A DNA stretch of 64,000 bases from Hyphomicrobiales bacterium (GCA_900469445.1 UBXM01000046.1:39122-103121), one strand, 5' to 3'. Shown: positions 18,246 to 26,875, counted from the first letter of the stretch. The notes: generated from the sequence alone by a model not told the origin. Translations and numbers: made by a program.

Positions 18246-18263
18246 AGAAAGACTGGTCTTTCT
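18246..18263. promoter_or_regulatory. Perfect inverted repeat upstream of the FecBCD-type operon
   Basis: AGAAAGAC-TG-GTCTTTCT has two perfect eight-base arms and lies about 85 bases upstream of the binding-protein start. A close relative lies upstream of the dipeptide-type importer operon (6570-6587), and a shorter relative upstream of the TetR gene. An operator role is inferred from position and symmetry. Confidence 0.5.
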
Positions 18264-18411
18264 AATTCTACCGATTTTATAGAAAATATGTTTCGCCTGG
18301 ATCAGGTATTTTCGAACTCGAGATGGACGACTGAAGTTGAGGAACGGCCAGAACGCGAGCGGTAATGAGTACCATTGCTCAAACGAGAGTAGCCTGAATA
18401 TCTAGGCTGGA

Positions 18412-18431
18412 CATCGCTTGGCCAAGCGATG
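18412..18431. repeat. 20-base perfect palindrome
   Basis: CATCGCTTGGCCAAGCGATG reads identically on both strands. GTAGC (18389-18393) and GCTAC (18432-18436) flank it and could pair outside it. It may be an operator, a recombination half-site or the stem of a transcript; nothing nearby decides. Confidence 0.6.
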
Positions 18432-18609
18432 AGCTACGCTTAAGAATTCATGCTCTATGCAAAACTAAAAAATATCTAAAACAACAACTTACGGAGGTTC
18501 GATATCTACGCCGCCGGTTCATGTCCCATCAAGACCAAGGAAATTTACAAGTCTCCCTGCGTTCAGGCCCCCGCAACCAAAACATCTACACCGCAAAACG
18601 CACCTTATC

Positions 18610-18738
18610 GCTGGCGGGAAGACTTCATCTTCCCTGGCGATCGTAGCGCATCGTCTCGCGGATCGTTCCGCCGTTCCCGGCGACGCCGCCTTTTGCTCTG
18701 ATCAACACAGATAGCCCCTTACGGGGCTATTTTGCGTT
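18610..18738 (+). ncRNA. Candidate small RNA ending in an intrinsic terminator
   Basis: Three successive hairpins lie on the plus strand with no coding frame: GGGAAGA/TCTTCCC (18616-18634, loop CTTCA), GCGGA/TCCGC (18658-18671) and the terminator stem at 18711-18730. A terminator with no gene in front of it suggests a transcribed non-coding RNA or the tail of a deleted gene. No promoter was recognised with confidence. Confidence 0.25.
18711..18738 (+). terminator. Rho-independent terminator
   Basis: ATAGCCCC-TTAC-GGGGCTAT forms a perfect eight-base-pair stem with a four-base loop, followed by TTTGCGTTT. The T-rich side is on the plus strand. Confidence 0.65.
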
Positions 18739-18929
18739 TCGGGAGAGGCATCAGCGATGCCGGATAATTCAGCTGCCTGATGTCAGGCCGCAGCGAAAGC
18801 CTGTTTTTCCAGTTCCAACAGGAAGGACAAATCGTTTGCCACGCCGGGAGCGCAGGCGACGACCGGCCGCCATGGGCTAGAAGCCGACGGAGGGGAGGGA
18901 GGGCGATGACTGCGCCGGATTCTTTGACA

Positions 18930-19675
18930 TGGTAGGGGGCTCATCTATCTTAGCCTGTTCAATATCCAATGCCTCGATAGCTACGGATTTGTCATCACCA
19001 TGGGTGGGATCCTCGCTCACTTCGGTTGAACAGCAGCTCGCAACCGCTGTACCGCCGCAAATGCGGAATTCATTGCCTCTGCTGGAGTTACGTGTGTTGA
19101 TGCCACTGAGAAATGCCCCGGCGTTTCCATCGAGAAAATGACCGGGTATGATTGGCGCTCTACTTGATGCCGGTGCTGATGGCGTTCGTGTACCACAAGT
19201 ATCGACGAGAGCAGAAGCGCAAGCCGCTGTTGATGCCGCACGCTTCTCTCCGATTGTAATCCGTGGGGCCAATTCTTGGGTTGGCGCCGCCGACTTCGCC
19301 GGCGCGCCGGACTGGTTTTCAAAAGCGAACGACAATGTCGCTGCCATTCTCATGATAGAGAGAGAATCTGGCGTCGACAACACGCGGGATATCGATGCTA
19401 GGTCGGGGCTCGACGGCATTTTCCTAGGGTCGATCTATCTTGCGCATACCCTCGGCATTAGGAAAGACGAATCCTTCTCTTATCATGGAGAAGATGAGGG
19501 AGGCGATCCCCATTGCGACGCAGAACTCGCTGGCAACTGACGTCTTTGCGCCGACGGGCGAGCTCGCGGGGTAATGGGCCGCAATGGGCGTAAAGCTGGT
19601 GGTTTGCGGTGTCGACAGGGCCCACTATTGTCAGACTCTCGCGGCAGCAAACGACAGTTTGTGAAAACACGGTCA
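18930..19675 (+). pseudogene. HpcH/HpaI (2-dehydro-3-deoxyglucarate) aldolase pseudogene, frameshifted
   Basis: Fragments of one aldolase appear in successive reading frames. SVEQQLATAVPPQMRNSLPLL and then LLDAGADGVRVPQVSTRAEAQ, followed by a GLDGIFLGSIYLAHTLGI block (19148-19470), match the family order. After a frame change near 19490 the match continues with ATQNSLATDVFAPTGELAG, a stop at about 19571, then WAAMGVKLVVCGVDRA and a second stop at about 19671. The metal-binding and catalytic N-terminal half is badly degraded. Intact enzymes split or condense 2-oxo-hydroxyacids with pyruvate or glyoxal. It converges on the lyase gene, suggesting it once belonged to this carboxylate utilisation locus. 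The 5' boundary is approximate. Confidence 0.75.
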
Positions 19676-19711
19676 GCCGATGATCTGAGATTTCCACCAA
19701 TCCGTATTGGT

Positions 19712-21037
19712 TCAGCTCTTCGGCGCAAGCTTATCAACGAGAGCGGCGGAGCACCCCGTATAGCCTGCCGTATTGAGCGTCACCATGCCCTGGCCCTCCA
19801 TCTCCGGATGGTCAGCAATCGCCTGGGTAAAGGATATGCCTTCCATGACCGAACGCTGAGCCGCCTCATAAAGCATATGGTGAGCCTTGTGGCGTCCGAG
19901 CCGGTCCGAGAGCTGCATCATGGCCGCTTCAGAAACAATCAGCCCGTTGGTGATGTCGGTGTTCCGCTTCATCGCGTCCGTGTGGACCACGAGACCGGTT
20001 ACCAGGCGTGTCAGCGTTGCGGCAACCGAAGCTCCCAGGATGGCAATTTCTGGCACGGCGACATCGGCAACATTGGTGGCCGAGGAATCGCCTTCGTCCA
20101 TGCGCACCATCGAGCCCAGCATCAACGGTAACCGCGAGGACAGCAGCCGGCAAAGGCTGATGAGCAGCAGTGCGGTGGAGGGATTGCGTTTCTGGGCCAT
20201 GGTCGAGCTGCCGACCTTGCCCATGTGGAAGGCCTCCTCGACCTCGCCGATCTCGGTACGCTGCATGAAGACGACGTCCTGCGCGATCTTTTCCGCCGTT
20301 CCGGCTAGCAGTGCCAGCGCGGCGAAATAGTCGGTGGCGCGATCGAAGGAGGAGCGCATCGGCAGGACTGCCGGCTCAAGTCCGAGGATCCGTGCCATTT
20401 CGGCTTCGACGGCCGGGCCCTTGTCGCCCATTGCCGCGAACGTGCCGATCGCTCCGCCGAGGCAGGCGACGAAGGATGGAGCGATACGATCCTGCAGTCT
20501 CGTCCGGTCGCGGCGGACTTCTTCCAGCCAGCCGGTCACCTTGAAACCGAAGGTCATCGGCAGAGCGTGCTGGCCGTGGGTGCGCCCGGCCTGCAGCGTA
20601 TCGCGATGAGCAACAGCGAGTTCAGAAAGCGATGTTTCCGCAGCCGCTAGGCTCGCATCAATCAAGGCTTGGGTCCGGCGCATCTGCAGCGCCACGCCGG
20701 TATCGAAAATGTTCTGGGTCGTGGCGCCCCAATGGATGTATCCGGCAGCCGGTTCGCCGGCGAACTCCTCCATCTGCCGCAGTACAGGCACGAAGGGATG
20801 CTGGGCATGGGCGATGTCGCGGCTGAGGCGTTCCGTATCGAAACGCTCGTGCCGGCTTGCTTCGCTGATCGCCGGCACGACGTCTGCCGGGATGACGCCG
20901 AGATGGCCTTGAGCCTGCGCGAGCGCCGCCTCGACATCCAACCATACCTGCAGGGTCTGCAGGTCGCTCCAGATTTCCTTCGCTTCCTGGCTGAACCAGT
21001 GGCGGGTGATGAAGGAGTCGAACATTCCTGCAGTCAT
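19712..21037 (-). CDS. Fumarase/adenylosuccinate lyase superfamily enzyme (3-carboxymuconate cycloisomerase-like)
   Basis: A 441-residue class I lyase. The three conserved regions are seen: GATTQN (residues 104-109), GRTHGQHA (151-158) and the signature loop GSSTMAQKRN (276-285) holding the catalytic serine. The second region and overall length resemble PcaB-type 3-carboxy-cis,cis-muconate cycloisomerases and adenylosuccinate lyases more than fumarases. Next to a tripartite tricarboxylate transporter binding protein, a role in breaking down an imported carboxylate (by beta-elimination or cycloisomerisation) is more likely than purine synthesis. It lies 68 bases after tctC on the same strand. 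Confidence 0.85.
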   Translation of the reverse strand: MTAGMFDSFITRHWFSQEAKEIWSDLQTLQVWLDVEAALAQAQGHLGVIPADVVPAISEASRHERFDTERLSRDIAHAQHPFVPVLRQMEEFAGEPAAGYIHWGATTQNIFDTGVALQMRRTQALIDASLAAAETSLSELAVAHRDTLQAGRTHGQHALPMTFGFKVTGWLEEVRRDRTRLQDRIAPSFVACLGGAIGTFAAMGDKGPAVEAEMARILGLEPAVLPMRSSFDRATDYFAALALLAGTAEKIAQDVVFMQRTEIGEVEEAFHMGKVGSSTMAQKRNPSTALLLISLCRLLSSRLPLMLGSMVRMDEGDSSATNVADVAVPEIAILGASVAATLTRLVTGLVVHTDAMKRNTDITNGLIVSEAAMMQLSDRLGRHKAHHMLYEAAQRSVMEGISFTQAIADHPEMEGQGMVTLNTAGYTGCSAALVDKLAPKS

Positions 21038-21105
21038 GGCAATTCCGGATCTATATCAATCAATGAAATGAAAAGGCGCCCCGGCGAAGCGGAGCGCCGG
21101 GATTA

Positions 21106-22077
21106 TCACTCTACGGAGATCGACGATTCTTCGACGATCTTCTTGTAGGTATTCGCTTGTTCGTCGATGAAGCCGGTAAATTCACCGACCGGCATCGGAG
21201 CCGCGGCAAAACCGGCGTCGGCAAGGCGCTTCTTCACATCGTCCTGGGCAAGCGATTCTGCGATTGCATCGCTGATCTTCTTGGCTGTAGCCTCGTCGGT
21301 GCCTGCCTTGACGAACAGGCCCTGCCAGAGCGGCAGCGCCAGGCCGTTGAAGCCTTCGATTTCTCCAAGGGCCGGAACGTCCGGCAATGCGGCAGCGCGT
21401 TCAGCACTGGTAACAGCCAGAATGCGGATCTTTCCTTCCTTGGCGAAAGGAAGTGCGGTCGACGTCGTCAGGACGGCGGAATCGAGAATGCCGGCCAGCA
21501 GATCGTTGGAAACCTGCGTGCCGCCGCGATAGGGCGCGTGAAGCAGCTTGACGCCGGCGCGATGGCCGATCATTTCGCCGACGAAATGCTGTGCGGAGCC
21601 GATGCCCGGCGAACCGTAGGTGACGGTTTCCGGCTGTTCCTTGGCGGCCGCAACCAGTTCCGCCAGCGTCTTGTAGGGCGATTCAGCCGGTACGGCGATC
21701 GCCATCGATGTCAGTGCGGTGCGACCGACCGGCAGCGTGGTTTCCTTCCAGTCGATACCGACCGATTTGTTGACCATCGGCACGGCCACCGTGTCGAAAC
21801 CGCCGTAATAGAGCGTCGCGCCGTCGGCCTTGCCATTGATCAGCTTCTGAAGCGCGATCATGCCGCTGGCGCCGGTAGCATTTTCCACCACGACCGACCG
21901 GCCGAGGTGCTTGGTGAGTTCCGGCGCCATGACGCGGGCCGCGTAATCGGCACTGCCGCCAGCCGAATAGCCGACCAGCAGGGTCATCGGACCACTGTCC
22001 TGCGCGGATGCTGCAAGCGGAGATGCGGCCAGTGCAAGCGAGGTTACGGTTGCGGCGATGAAATGACGTCTGAACAT
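21106..22077 (-). CDS. tctC: TctC/Bug-family periplasmic solute-binding protein
   Basis: A 323-residue exported protein of the Bug (TctC) family. An N-terminal signal peptide ends at ASA, followed by MTLLVGYSAGGSADYAARVMAPELTKHLGRSVVVENATGASG, the family block that binds carboxylate ligands. It would capture a di- or tricarboxylate for TctAB, which is encoded divergently on the other side of the regulator. A perfect-arm palindrome sits immediately upstream of its start. Confidence 0.92.
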   Translation of the reverse strand: MFRRHFIAATVTSLALAASPLAASAQDSGPMTLLVGYSAGGSADYAARVMAPELTKHLGRSVVVENATGASGMIALQKLINGKADGATLYYGGFDTVAVPMVNKSVGIDWKETTLPVGRTALTSMAIAVPAESPYKTLAELVAAAKEQPETVTYGSPGIGSAQHFVGEMIGHRAGVKLLHAPYRGGTQVSNDLLAGILDSAVLTTSTALPFAKEGKIRILAVTSAERAAALPDVPALGEIEGFNGLALPLWQGLFVKAGTDEATAKKISDAIAESLAQDDVKKRLADAGFAAAPMPVGEFTGFIDEQANTYKKIVEESSISVE

Positions 22078-22092
22078 TTTTCCTCCTGATCC

Positions 22093-22112
22093 GATACAAT
22101 ATGTATTGTATC
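22093..22112. promoter_or_regulatory. Palindromic operator between tctC and the GntR-type regulator
   Basis: GATACAAT and ATTGTATC are perfect eight-base arms around a four-base spacer. They lie 16 bases upstream of the tctC start. Related TGTATTGTAT repeats occur at 22199-22212 just before the regulator start. GntR proteins bind such short AT-rich palindromes. Confidence 0.55.
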
Positions 22113-22226
22113 AATAAGCTTGATCTTGTAGGCATTCAATACAGATGGCGAAGTATCACATCAAGGGAATTGTGAAAATCAATTTTTGCTTGATGAGGTG
22201 TATTGTATTGTATTATGGAGACGTCC

Positions 22227-23333
22227 ATGTCCGAGACCAGCCGACTTCAGTCCTATTTGCGGTCCGTCGCCCTTACGGCGGCACGCGGAGAGCGTTTGCC
22301 GACCGTGCGGCAGCTGATGCGCGATTTCTCGCTGAGCCAGCAGAATGTCGAACGCGCACTGAAGGCATTGAAGGAGGAGGGGCTGGTTGCAGCCCATGTC
22401 GGCCGCGGTACCTTTTTCACCGGCGAGAATTCCGAACCGATTGCGACATCACGCGGTGCCGGCAATGCGGACAAGGGGCAGCGCAGCGTGATCCTGCTTC
22501 GCCGCTCGTCCAACAATCTGCGCGGACGTTTCGTGCTGGAAGAATTGCAGCGGCGGCTTTCCGAGGCCGGTCATGTGACGCTTGAAGTCGGCTATTCCGA
22601 TCCGGAACATGCCAAGCAGGTTCTTCAGACCCTGCCGCGCTTTGATGCCTGCATTGTCCAGAACTCGTTCGACACGATGCCGGTAGACATGATCGCCGCA
22701 ATCCGTCGCAAGACGGAAACGATCGTCGTCGACGGCGCATGGCTGGTCGGCACGGATATCGATGCGGTCGGGTTCGAATGGGGCCAGTCGATCGAGACCG
22801 CGGTTCAGCGGCTGATCACCACGGGGCATGATTGCATCCACTTTCTGACGACGACGAGCTTTTTCCTCGCCAACGAAATGGGTCTTCACCGTTGGCGCAA
22901 TCTGCGGGAAAGGCCTGATCTGGCGCAGATATTGCAGCCGGAAATCCGCGTCGCGAAACTGCCGCCCAAGGACTACGAAGATGTTGCAGTCGATGCCTTT
23001 CTCAGTGCGATCAACGACAAGCCGGCAGCCGGTCGGCGCGCGCTGATCATCTGGGGCATCGATGACGGCGCCAGGTTCAAGACCCTCATCGGGCGATCGG
23101 GGCTGGCTATTCCAGAAGATCTCTCCGTCATCCTTCTCGGCCGCACCGATCTTGCGCCGGAGGCTGGCGGTTTCTTTCACGTGATCGGCTACAGCGCCGC
23201 CGATCAGGTCGACGGCGTCTATCGCCGTCTCATCGAACGCTGGCAGGAGCCGAAGGAACCCTTCGGATTGAGGCTGCTGCCAATGACAGAACACCCCGGC
23301 CCCTCTCTCGGCGGGCGGGTCTCGACGAAATAA
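22227..23333 (+). CDS. GntR-type HTH regulator with periplasmic-binding-like sensor domain
   Basis: A 368-residue regulator. The N-terminus is a GntR winged helix (SVALTAARGERLPTVRQLMRDFSLSQQNVERALKALKEEGLVAAHVGRGTFF). The rest is a LacI/PurR-like effector domain (RSVILLRRSSNNLRGRFVLEELQRRL, then IAAIRRKTETIVVDGAWLV and RRALIIWGIDDGA). This AraR-like architecture is not the usual one for tricarboxylate transporters. The start at 22227 is set by GGAG eight bases upstream. It is divergent from tctC and followed by tctBA, so it probably controls both units through the ATTGTAT-type sites. Confidence 0.85.
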   Translation: MSETSRLQSYLRSVALTAARGERLPTVRQLMRDFSLSQQNVERALKALKEEGLVAAHVGRGTFFTGENSEPIATSRGAGNADKGQRSVILLRRSSNNLRGRFVLEELQRRLSEAGHVTLEVGYSDPEHAKQVLQTLPRFDACIVQNSFDTMPVDMIAAIRRKTETIVVDGAWLVGTDIDAVGFEWGQSIETAVQRLITTGHDCIHFLTTTSFFLANEMGLHRWRNLRERPDLAQILQPEIRVAKLPPKDYEDVAVDAFLSAINDKPAAGRRALIIWGIDDGARFKTLIGRSGLAIPEDLSVILLGRTDLAPEAGGFFHVIGYSAADQVDGVYRRLIERWQEPKEPFGLRLLPMTEHPGPSLGGRVSTK

Positions 23334-23359
23334 CCTTCACATCAGGGAGGAAGGTACCA

Positions 23360-23818
23360 ATGACGCGGATACGCGGACAAAAGGATCTAGGCATCGGGGC
23401 GATCTATTTCGCCCTCGGCCTTGCCGGTTTCATCATCGCAAGGGACTATTCCTTCGGCACCTCGGGTCGCATGGGGCCGGGTTATTTCCCGACCATCATT
23501 TCCGGCCTGCTGATCCTTTTCGGCCTTATCGCCATGCTGCGCGGCCTTTTGCATGAAGGTCAGCCGATCGGCAGCATAAACTGGAAGGGCCTGGCGCTGA
23601 TCACCTTGTCGGTCTGTGCCTTCGGTTACCTCCTGGAAACGGCGGGTGTCATCGTCGCACTTCTGGCCCTCATCCTGATCTCCGCTGCGGCCAGCGAGCG
23701 GTTCCGCTTCGAGTTGCGTGCAGCAATCGGCCTTGTTGCCTTCATCATCGTCTGCGCCGTCATCTTCATCGAAGGGCTTGGCGTTCCGATGCCGCTCCTC
23801 GGCGAATGGTTCAAGTGA
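23360..23818 (+). CDS. tctB: TctB-family small membrane subunit of tripartite tricarboxylate transporter
   Basis: A 152-residue protein with four predicted helices, including GAIYFALGLAGFIIA near the start and GLVAFIIVCAVIFIEGL near the end, and the FGTSGRMGPGYFP segment typical of TctB. It is preceded by GGGAGGAAGG. The tctA start follows 10 bases after its stop. Confidence 0.9.
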   Translation: MTRIRGQKDLGIGAIYFALGLAGFIIARDYSFGTSGRMGPGYFPTIISGLLILFGLIAMLRGLLHEGQPIGSINWKGLALITLSVCAFGYLLETAGVIVALLALILISAAASERFRFELRAAIGLVAFIIVCAVIFIEGLGVPMPLLGEWFK

Positions 23819-23828
23819 GGCCAGCCTA

Positions 23829-25331
23829 ATGGATATCTTTGCAAATCTCTGGCTCGGCTTCACCGTTGCCGGCACATTCTACAACCTCTTCTATTGCCTC
23901 GTCGGCGTCTTCCTCGGCACTGCGATCGGCGTTCTGCCGGGCCTTGGCCCGGTCGCGACGATTGCCATGCTTTTGCCGATCACCTTCGGCCTGCCGCCGG
24001 AATCGGCACTGATCATGCTGGCCGGTATCTATTACGGCGCCCAGTACGGTGGCTCGACGACGGCGATCCTCGTCAATCTTCCGGGTGAGCCGTCCTCGGT
24101 CGTGACCGCACTCGACGGATACCAGATGGCGCGCCAGGGCCATGCCGGCCGGGCGCTTTCGACGGCAGCCATCGGTTCGTTCATTGCCGGCACGATCTCG
24201 ACCATTATGATCGCGGTCTTCGCTCCAGCGCTTGCCGCCGTAGCTCTGCAATTCGGTCCGGCCGAATATTTCTCGCTGATGGTTCTCGGCCTGATCGCCT
24301 CGATCGTTATGGCGTCAGGCCCGTTGCTTCATGCTCTCGGCATGATCCTTGTCGGGCTGTTGCTCGGCATGGCCGGTACGGATGTCAATTCGGCCGTGCC
24401 CCGCTATACGTTCGGCATGCCGCTTCTCTCCGACGGCCTAGATTTCGTCGTTATCGCCATGGGTGTTTTCGGTCTAGGGGAAATCATCGCCAACCTCGAA
24501 AACGAGGCAGACCGCTCGGTCATGACCAAGCGCGTCACCGGCCTCCTGCCATCCAAGGAAGATTGGAAGCGCATCATCGCACCGATCCTGCGTGGTACGG
24601 CTCTCGGCTCCCTGCTCGGCATCCTTCCAGGCGGCGGCGCGGCACTCGCCTCGTTCGGCTCTTATTCGCTGGAGAAGAAATTCGCCAAGCATCCGGAAGA
24701 GTTCGGCAAGGGCGCAATCGAAGGAGTTGCCGGACCTGAATCGGCCAATAATGCCGGTGCCCAGACATCCTTCATTCCCATGCTGACACTCGGCTTGCCG
24801 TCCAACTCCGTCATGGCGTTGATGATCGGCGCCATGATCATCCAGGGCATTCAGCCCGGCCCATCCGTGATGACCGAGCAACCGACGCTGTTTTGGGGCC
24901 TGATCGCCTCGATGTGGATCGGCAATGCGATGCTGCTGGTGCTCAACCTGCCGCTGATCGGGCTGTGGGTGCGGATGATCGCCATTCCCTATAACTTCCT
25001 CTTCCCGATCATCATCGTGTTCTGCGCGATCGGCGTCTTCAGCGTCAACAACAATGCTTTCGACGTCTATATGATGGCGATCTTCGGTGTGGTCGGCTAC
25101 GTCTTCCGCAAGCTCGATGCCGAACCCGCACCGATGTTGCTCGCCTTCATTCTCGGCCCGATGATGGAGGAATTCCTCCGGCGCACGCTGCTCTTCTCGA
25201 AGGGCGACCCGAGTGTGTTCGTTACCCGACCAGTCAGTGCCGGCCTCCTGATCGTTGCTGCCGTCTTGCTCATTGCCGTGCTTTTGCCTTCGGTACGCAA
25301 GGGGCGCGAGAAGGCGTTTCAGGAAGAGTGA
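23829..25331 (+). CDS. tctA: TctA-family large membrane subunit of tripartite tricarboxylate transporter
   Basis: A 500-residue protein with about 12 membrane segments. The family signature GVLPGLGPVATIAMLLPITFGLPPESALIMLAGIYYGAQYGGSTTAILVNLPGEPSSVVTALDGYQMARQG is complete in the N-terminal half, and the second PGGGAALASF repeat-like region follows in the middle. With TctB and TctC it would perform sodium- or proton-coupled carboxylate import. The start MDIFANLW at 23829 avoids overlap with tctB. Confidence 0.95.
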   Translation: MDIFANLWLGFTVAGTFYNLFYCLVGVFLGTAIGVLPGLGPVATIAMLLPITFGLPPESALIMLAGIYYGAQYGGSTTAILVNLPGEPSSVVTALDGYQMARQGHAGRALSTAAIGSFIAGTISTIMIAVFAPALAAVALQFGPAEYFSLMVLGLIASIVMASGPLLHALGMILVGLLLGMAGTDVNSAVPRYTFGMPLLSDGLDFVVIAMGVFGLGEIIANLENEADRSVMTKRVTGLLPSKEDWKRIIAPILRGTALGSLLGILPGGGAALASFGSYSLEKKFAKHPEEFGKGAIEGVAGPESANNAGAQTSFIPMLTLGLPSNSVMALMIGAMIIQGIQPGPSVMTEQPTLFWGLIASMWIGNAMLLVLNLPLIGLWVRMIAIPYNFLFPIIIVFCAIGVFSVNNNAFDVYMMAIFGVVGYVFRKLDAEPAPMLLAFILGPMMEEFLRRTLLFSKGDPSVFVTRPVSAGLLIVAAVLLIAVLLPSVRKGREKAFQEE

Positions 25332-25340
25332 TGACCGTTC

Positions 25341-25369
25341 ACCCGGACAGGCTTGCTGCTTGTCCGGGT
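25341..25369. terminator. Hairpin between convergent tctA and pqqE
   Basis: ACCCGGACA and TGTCCGGGT are perfect nine-base arms with an 11-base loop, ten bases after the tctA stop. There is no clear T tract, so it may act as a bidirectional transcript end or 3' stabiliser. Confidence 0.5.
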
Positions 25370-25463
25370 CGTGGCTTGAGATATGGCTTAGGCTTCCCAA
25401 GCCGCCTTGTCCCGTCCAGACCGGCAGGCAATTGGCGCAGGCGTCCCGCCGATTGCCACGACA

Positions 25464-26579
25464 TCACCTGGATGCGTGGCCCGTCACGCCGCCTCCTATT
25501 CGGCGATAGTGGAAAACATCCTGCCCGGATGTCGTTGCCTCTTCGATCAATCCTGCCATACGGGCGTGTAATGGAGATTTGATGCAGGCGGGATCTGTTG
25601 CAGCGGCATTGCCTGCAATCGCCATGGCCTGACAGCGGCAACCGCCCCAATCTATTTCCTTGCGGTCGCAGGTGCGGCAGGGCTCCGCCATCCAGTCGGT
25701 ACCTCGGAAGGCATTAAATGCGGGAGAACCGTGCCAGATATCGGCGAGGCTTTTCTCACCGAAACGGTCGAAAACAAGCCCCGGTATGGTGCCGGCCGCA
25801 TGGCAGGGGAGAACGGTGCCGTCCGGTGCCACCATGAAGGCGTCGCGTGCCCAGCCGCCCATGCAGGGTTTGGGGTAGATCGCAAAATAATCGGGCGTGA
25901 CGAAATCGATGGCGAGAATGCCGTGAAGCCGTTCCTGCGCTTCCCGCACGACATTCACCTGGCGTTCGACGGAAGCGCGGTCCGGCATCAGGGAATTGCG
26001 GTTGAGGAGCGCCCAGCCGGCATATTGCACATTGGCGATTTCCAGCCTCTCTGCATCCAGCTCAAGCGCGAGGTCGATGAAGGCCGGTATCTCATCGATA
26101 TTATGGCGATGGATCGGGGCATTGATCGTCAGAGGCAGGCCGGCTGTTCGCACTTTTTTCGCCGTCTCGATCTTCTTGAAATGCGCATCGCGATAGTTTC
26201 CGATCTTTTCTGTGGTGGTCGCCAATGCACCCTGAAAACTGATCTGGACGTGGTCCAGCCCTGCCTGCGCCAGATCGTCGATCCGTCCTTCGCGAATGCC
26301 GACGCCGGCGGTGATCAGGTTCGTATAGACGCCGCGATCGCTCAGCCGGCGGACCAGGGTTTCGAGATCCGGCCGCAGGGTCGGTTCGCCTCCCGACAGG
26401 TGGATCTGCAGCACGCCGAGATCCGCTGCCTGATCGAATAGGGACAGCCAGTCTTGCGTTGCCATTTCACGGTTTGCCTTCAGAAGTTCGAGCGGGTTCG
26501 AACAATAGGCACATTGCAGCGGACATCGATGCGTCAGCTCGGCCAGCATGCCGATCGGGGGAAGGACCGTTTCGCTCAT
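25464..26579 (-). CDS. pqqE: PqqE, radical SAM PqqA peptide cyclase
   Basis: A 371-residue radical SAM enzyme that forms the C-C bond between the conserved Glu and Tyr of PqqA. The SAM-cluster motif is C19-PLQ-C23-AY-C26. The C-terminal SPASM region has cysteines in LPCHAAGTIPGL and CRTCDRKEIDWGGCRCQA for auxiliary Fe-S clusters. The start overlaps the pqqD stop by four bases. The order pqqABCDE on this strand is the classical one. Confidence 0.97.
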   Translation of the reverse strand: MSETVLPPIGMLAELTHRCPLQCAYCSNPLELLKANREMATQDWLSLFDQAADLGVLQIHLSGGEPTLRPDLETLVRRLSDRGVYTNLITAGVGIREGRIDDLAQAGLDHVQISFQGALATTTEKIGNYRDAHFKKIETAKKVRTAGLPLTINAPIHRHNIDEIPAFIDLALELDAERLEIANVQYAGWALLNRNSLMPDRASVERQVNVVREAQERLHGILAIDFVTPDYFAIYPKPCMGGWARDAFMVAPDGTVLPCHAAGTIPGLVFDRFGEKSLADIWHGSPAFNAFRGTDWMAEPCRTCDRKEIDWGGCRCQAMAIAGNAAATDPACIKSPLHARMAGLIEEATTSGQDVFHYRRIGGGVTGHASR

Positions 26580-26875
26580 AACGCCACCAGGGACCGGTCG
26601 GACCAGTCCTGCAGAAAGGTTTCGACGTCTGCGGTTATCTCTTCGATGGGGGCGTCGTATTGCATCGACAGTTCCTCCAGGATCTGGGTCACCGAATGCG
26701 TGCCGTCACATAGTCTGAGAATGTCGAGGCTCACGTCGTCCGGCCAGAACACCTTTTCCGGTGACAACAAGGCCCAAGCCTGACGGACCTTATCATATTG
26801 CAGCCGTACGTGTTGTTTCAGTGCTGGCGTCGATCGGTGTGAAAGAAGAATGCGCTGCCTTTGCGGTGTCATCAT
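26576..26875 (-). CDS. pqqD: PqqD, PqqA-binding chaperone
   Basis: A 99-residue peptide chaperone that delivers PqqA to PqqE. Family blocks HVRLQYDKVRQAWALLSPEKVFWPDD and LDILRLCDGTHSVTQILEEL are present. The first of two consecutive ATG codons overlaps the pqqC stop (ATGA), and this start gives normal family length. In some species pqqC and pqqD or pqqD and pqqE are fused; here they are separate. Confidence 0.95.
   Translation of the reverse strand: MMTPQRQRILLSHRSTPALKQHVRLQYDKVRQAWALLSPEKVFWPDDVSLDILRLCDGTHSVTQILEELSMQYDAPIEEITADVETFLQDWSDRSLVAL

Larger units (their letters stand above)
18264..18929. other. Non-coding stretch between FecBCD-type operon and aldolase pseudogene
   Basis: About 670 bases with no supportable protein gene. 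It contains a 20-base perfect palindrome, a run of hairpins ending in a Rho-independent terminator and a 21-base block (18517-18537) that recurs with three mismatches at 55491-55511. The part around 18430-18500 is AT-richer than its surroundings. Confidence 0.5.

Noticed and set aside
18877..19419. 180-codon minus-strand open frame over the aldolase remnant
   Set aside because: The plus strand carries recognisable aldolase blocks, whereas the minus-strand product matches nothing known to me.
19712..21037. Purine-biosynthetic adenylosuccinate lyase (purB)
   Set aside because: Superfamily motifs fit, but context is a carboxylate transporter locus and the regional motifs look more like PcaB-type enzymes.
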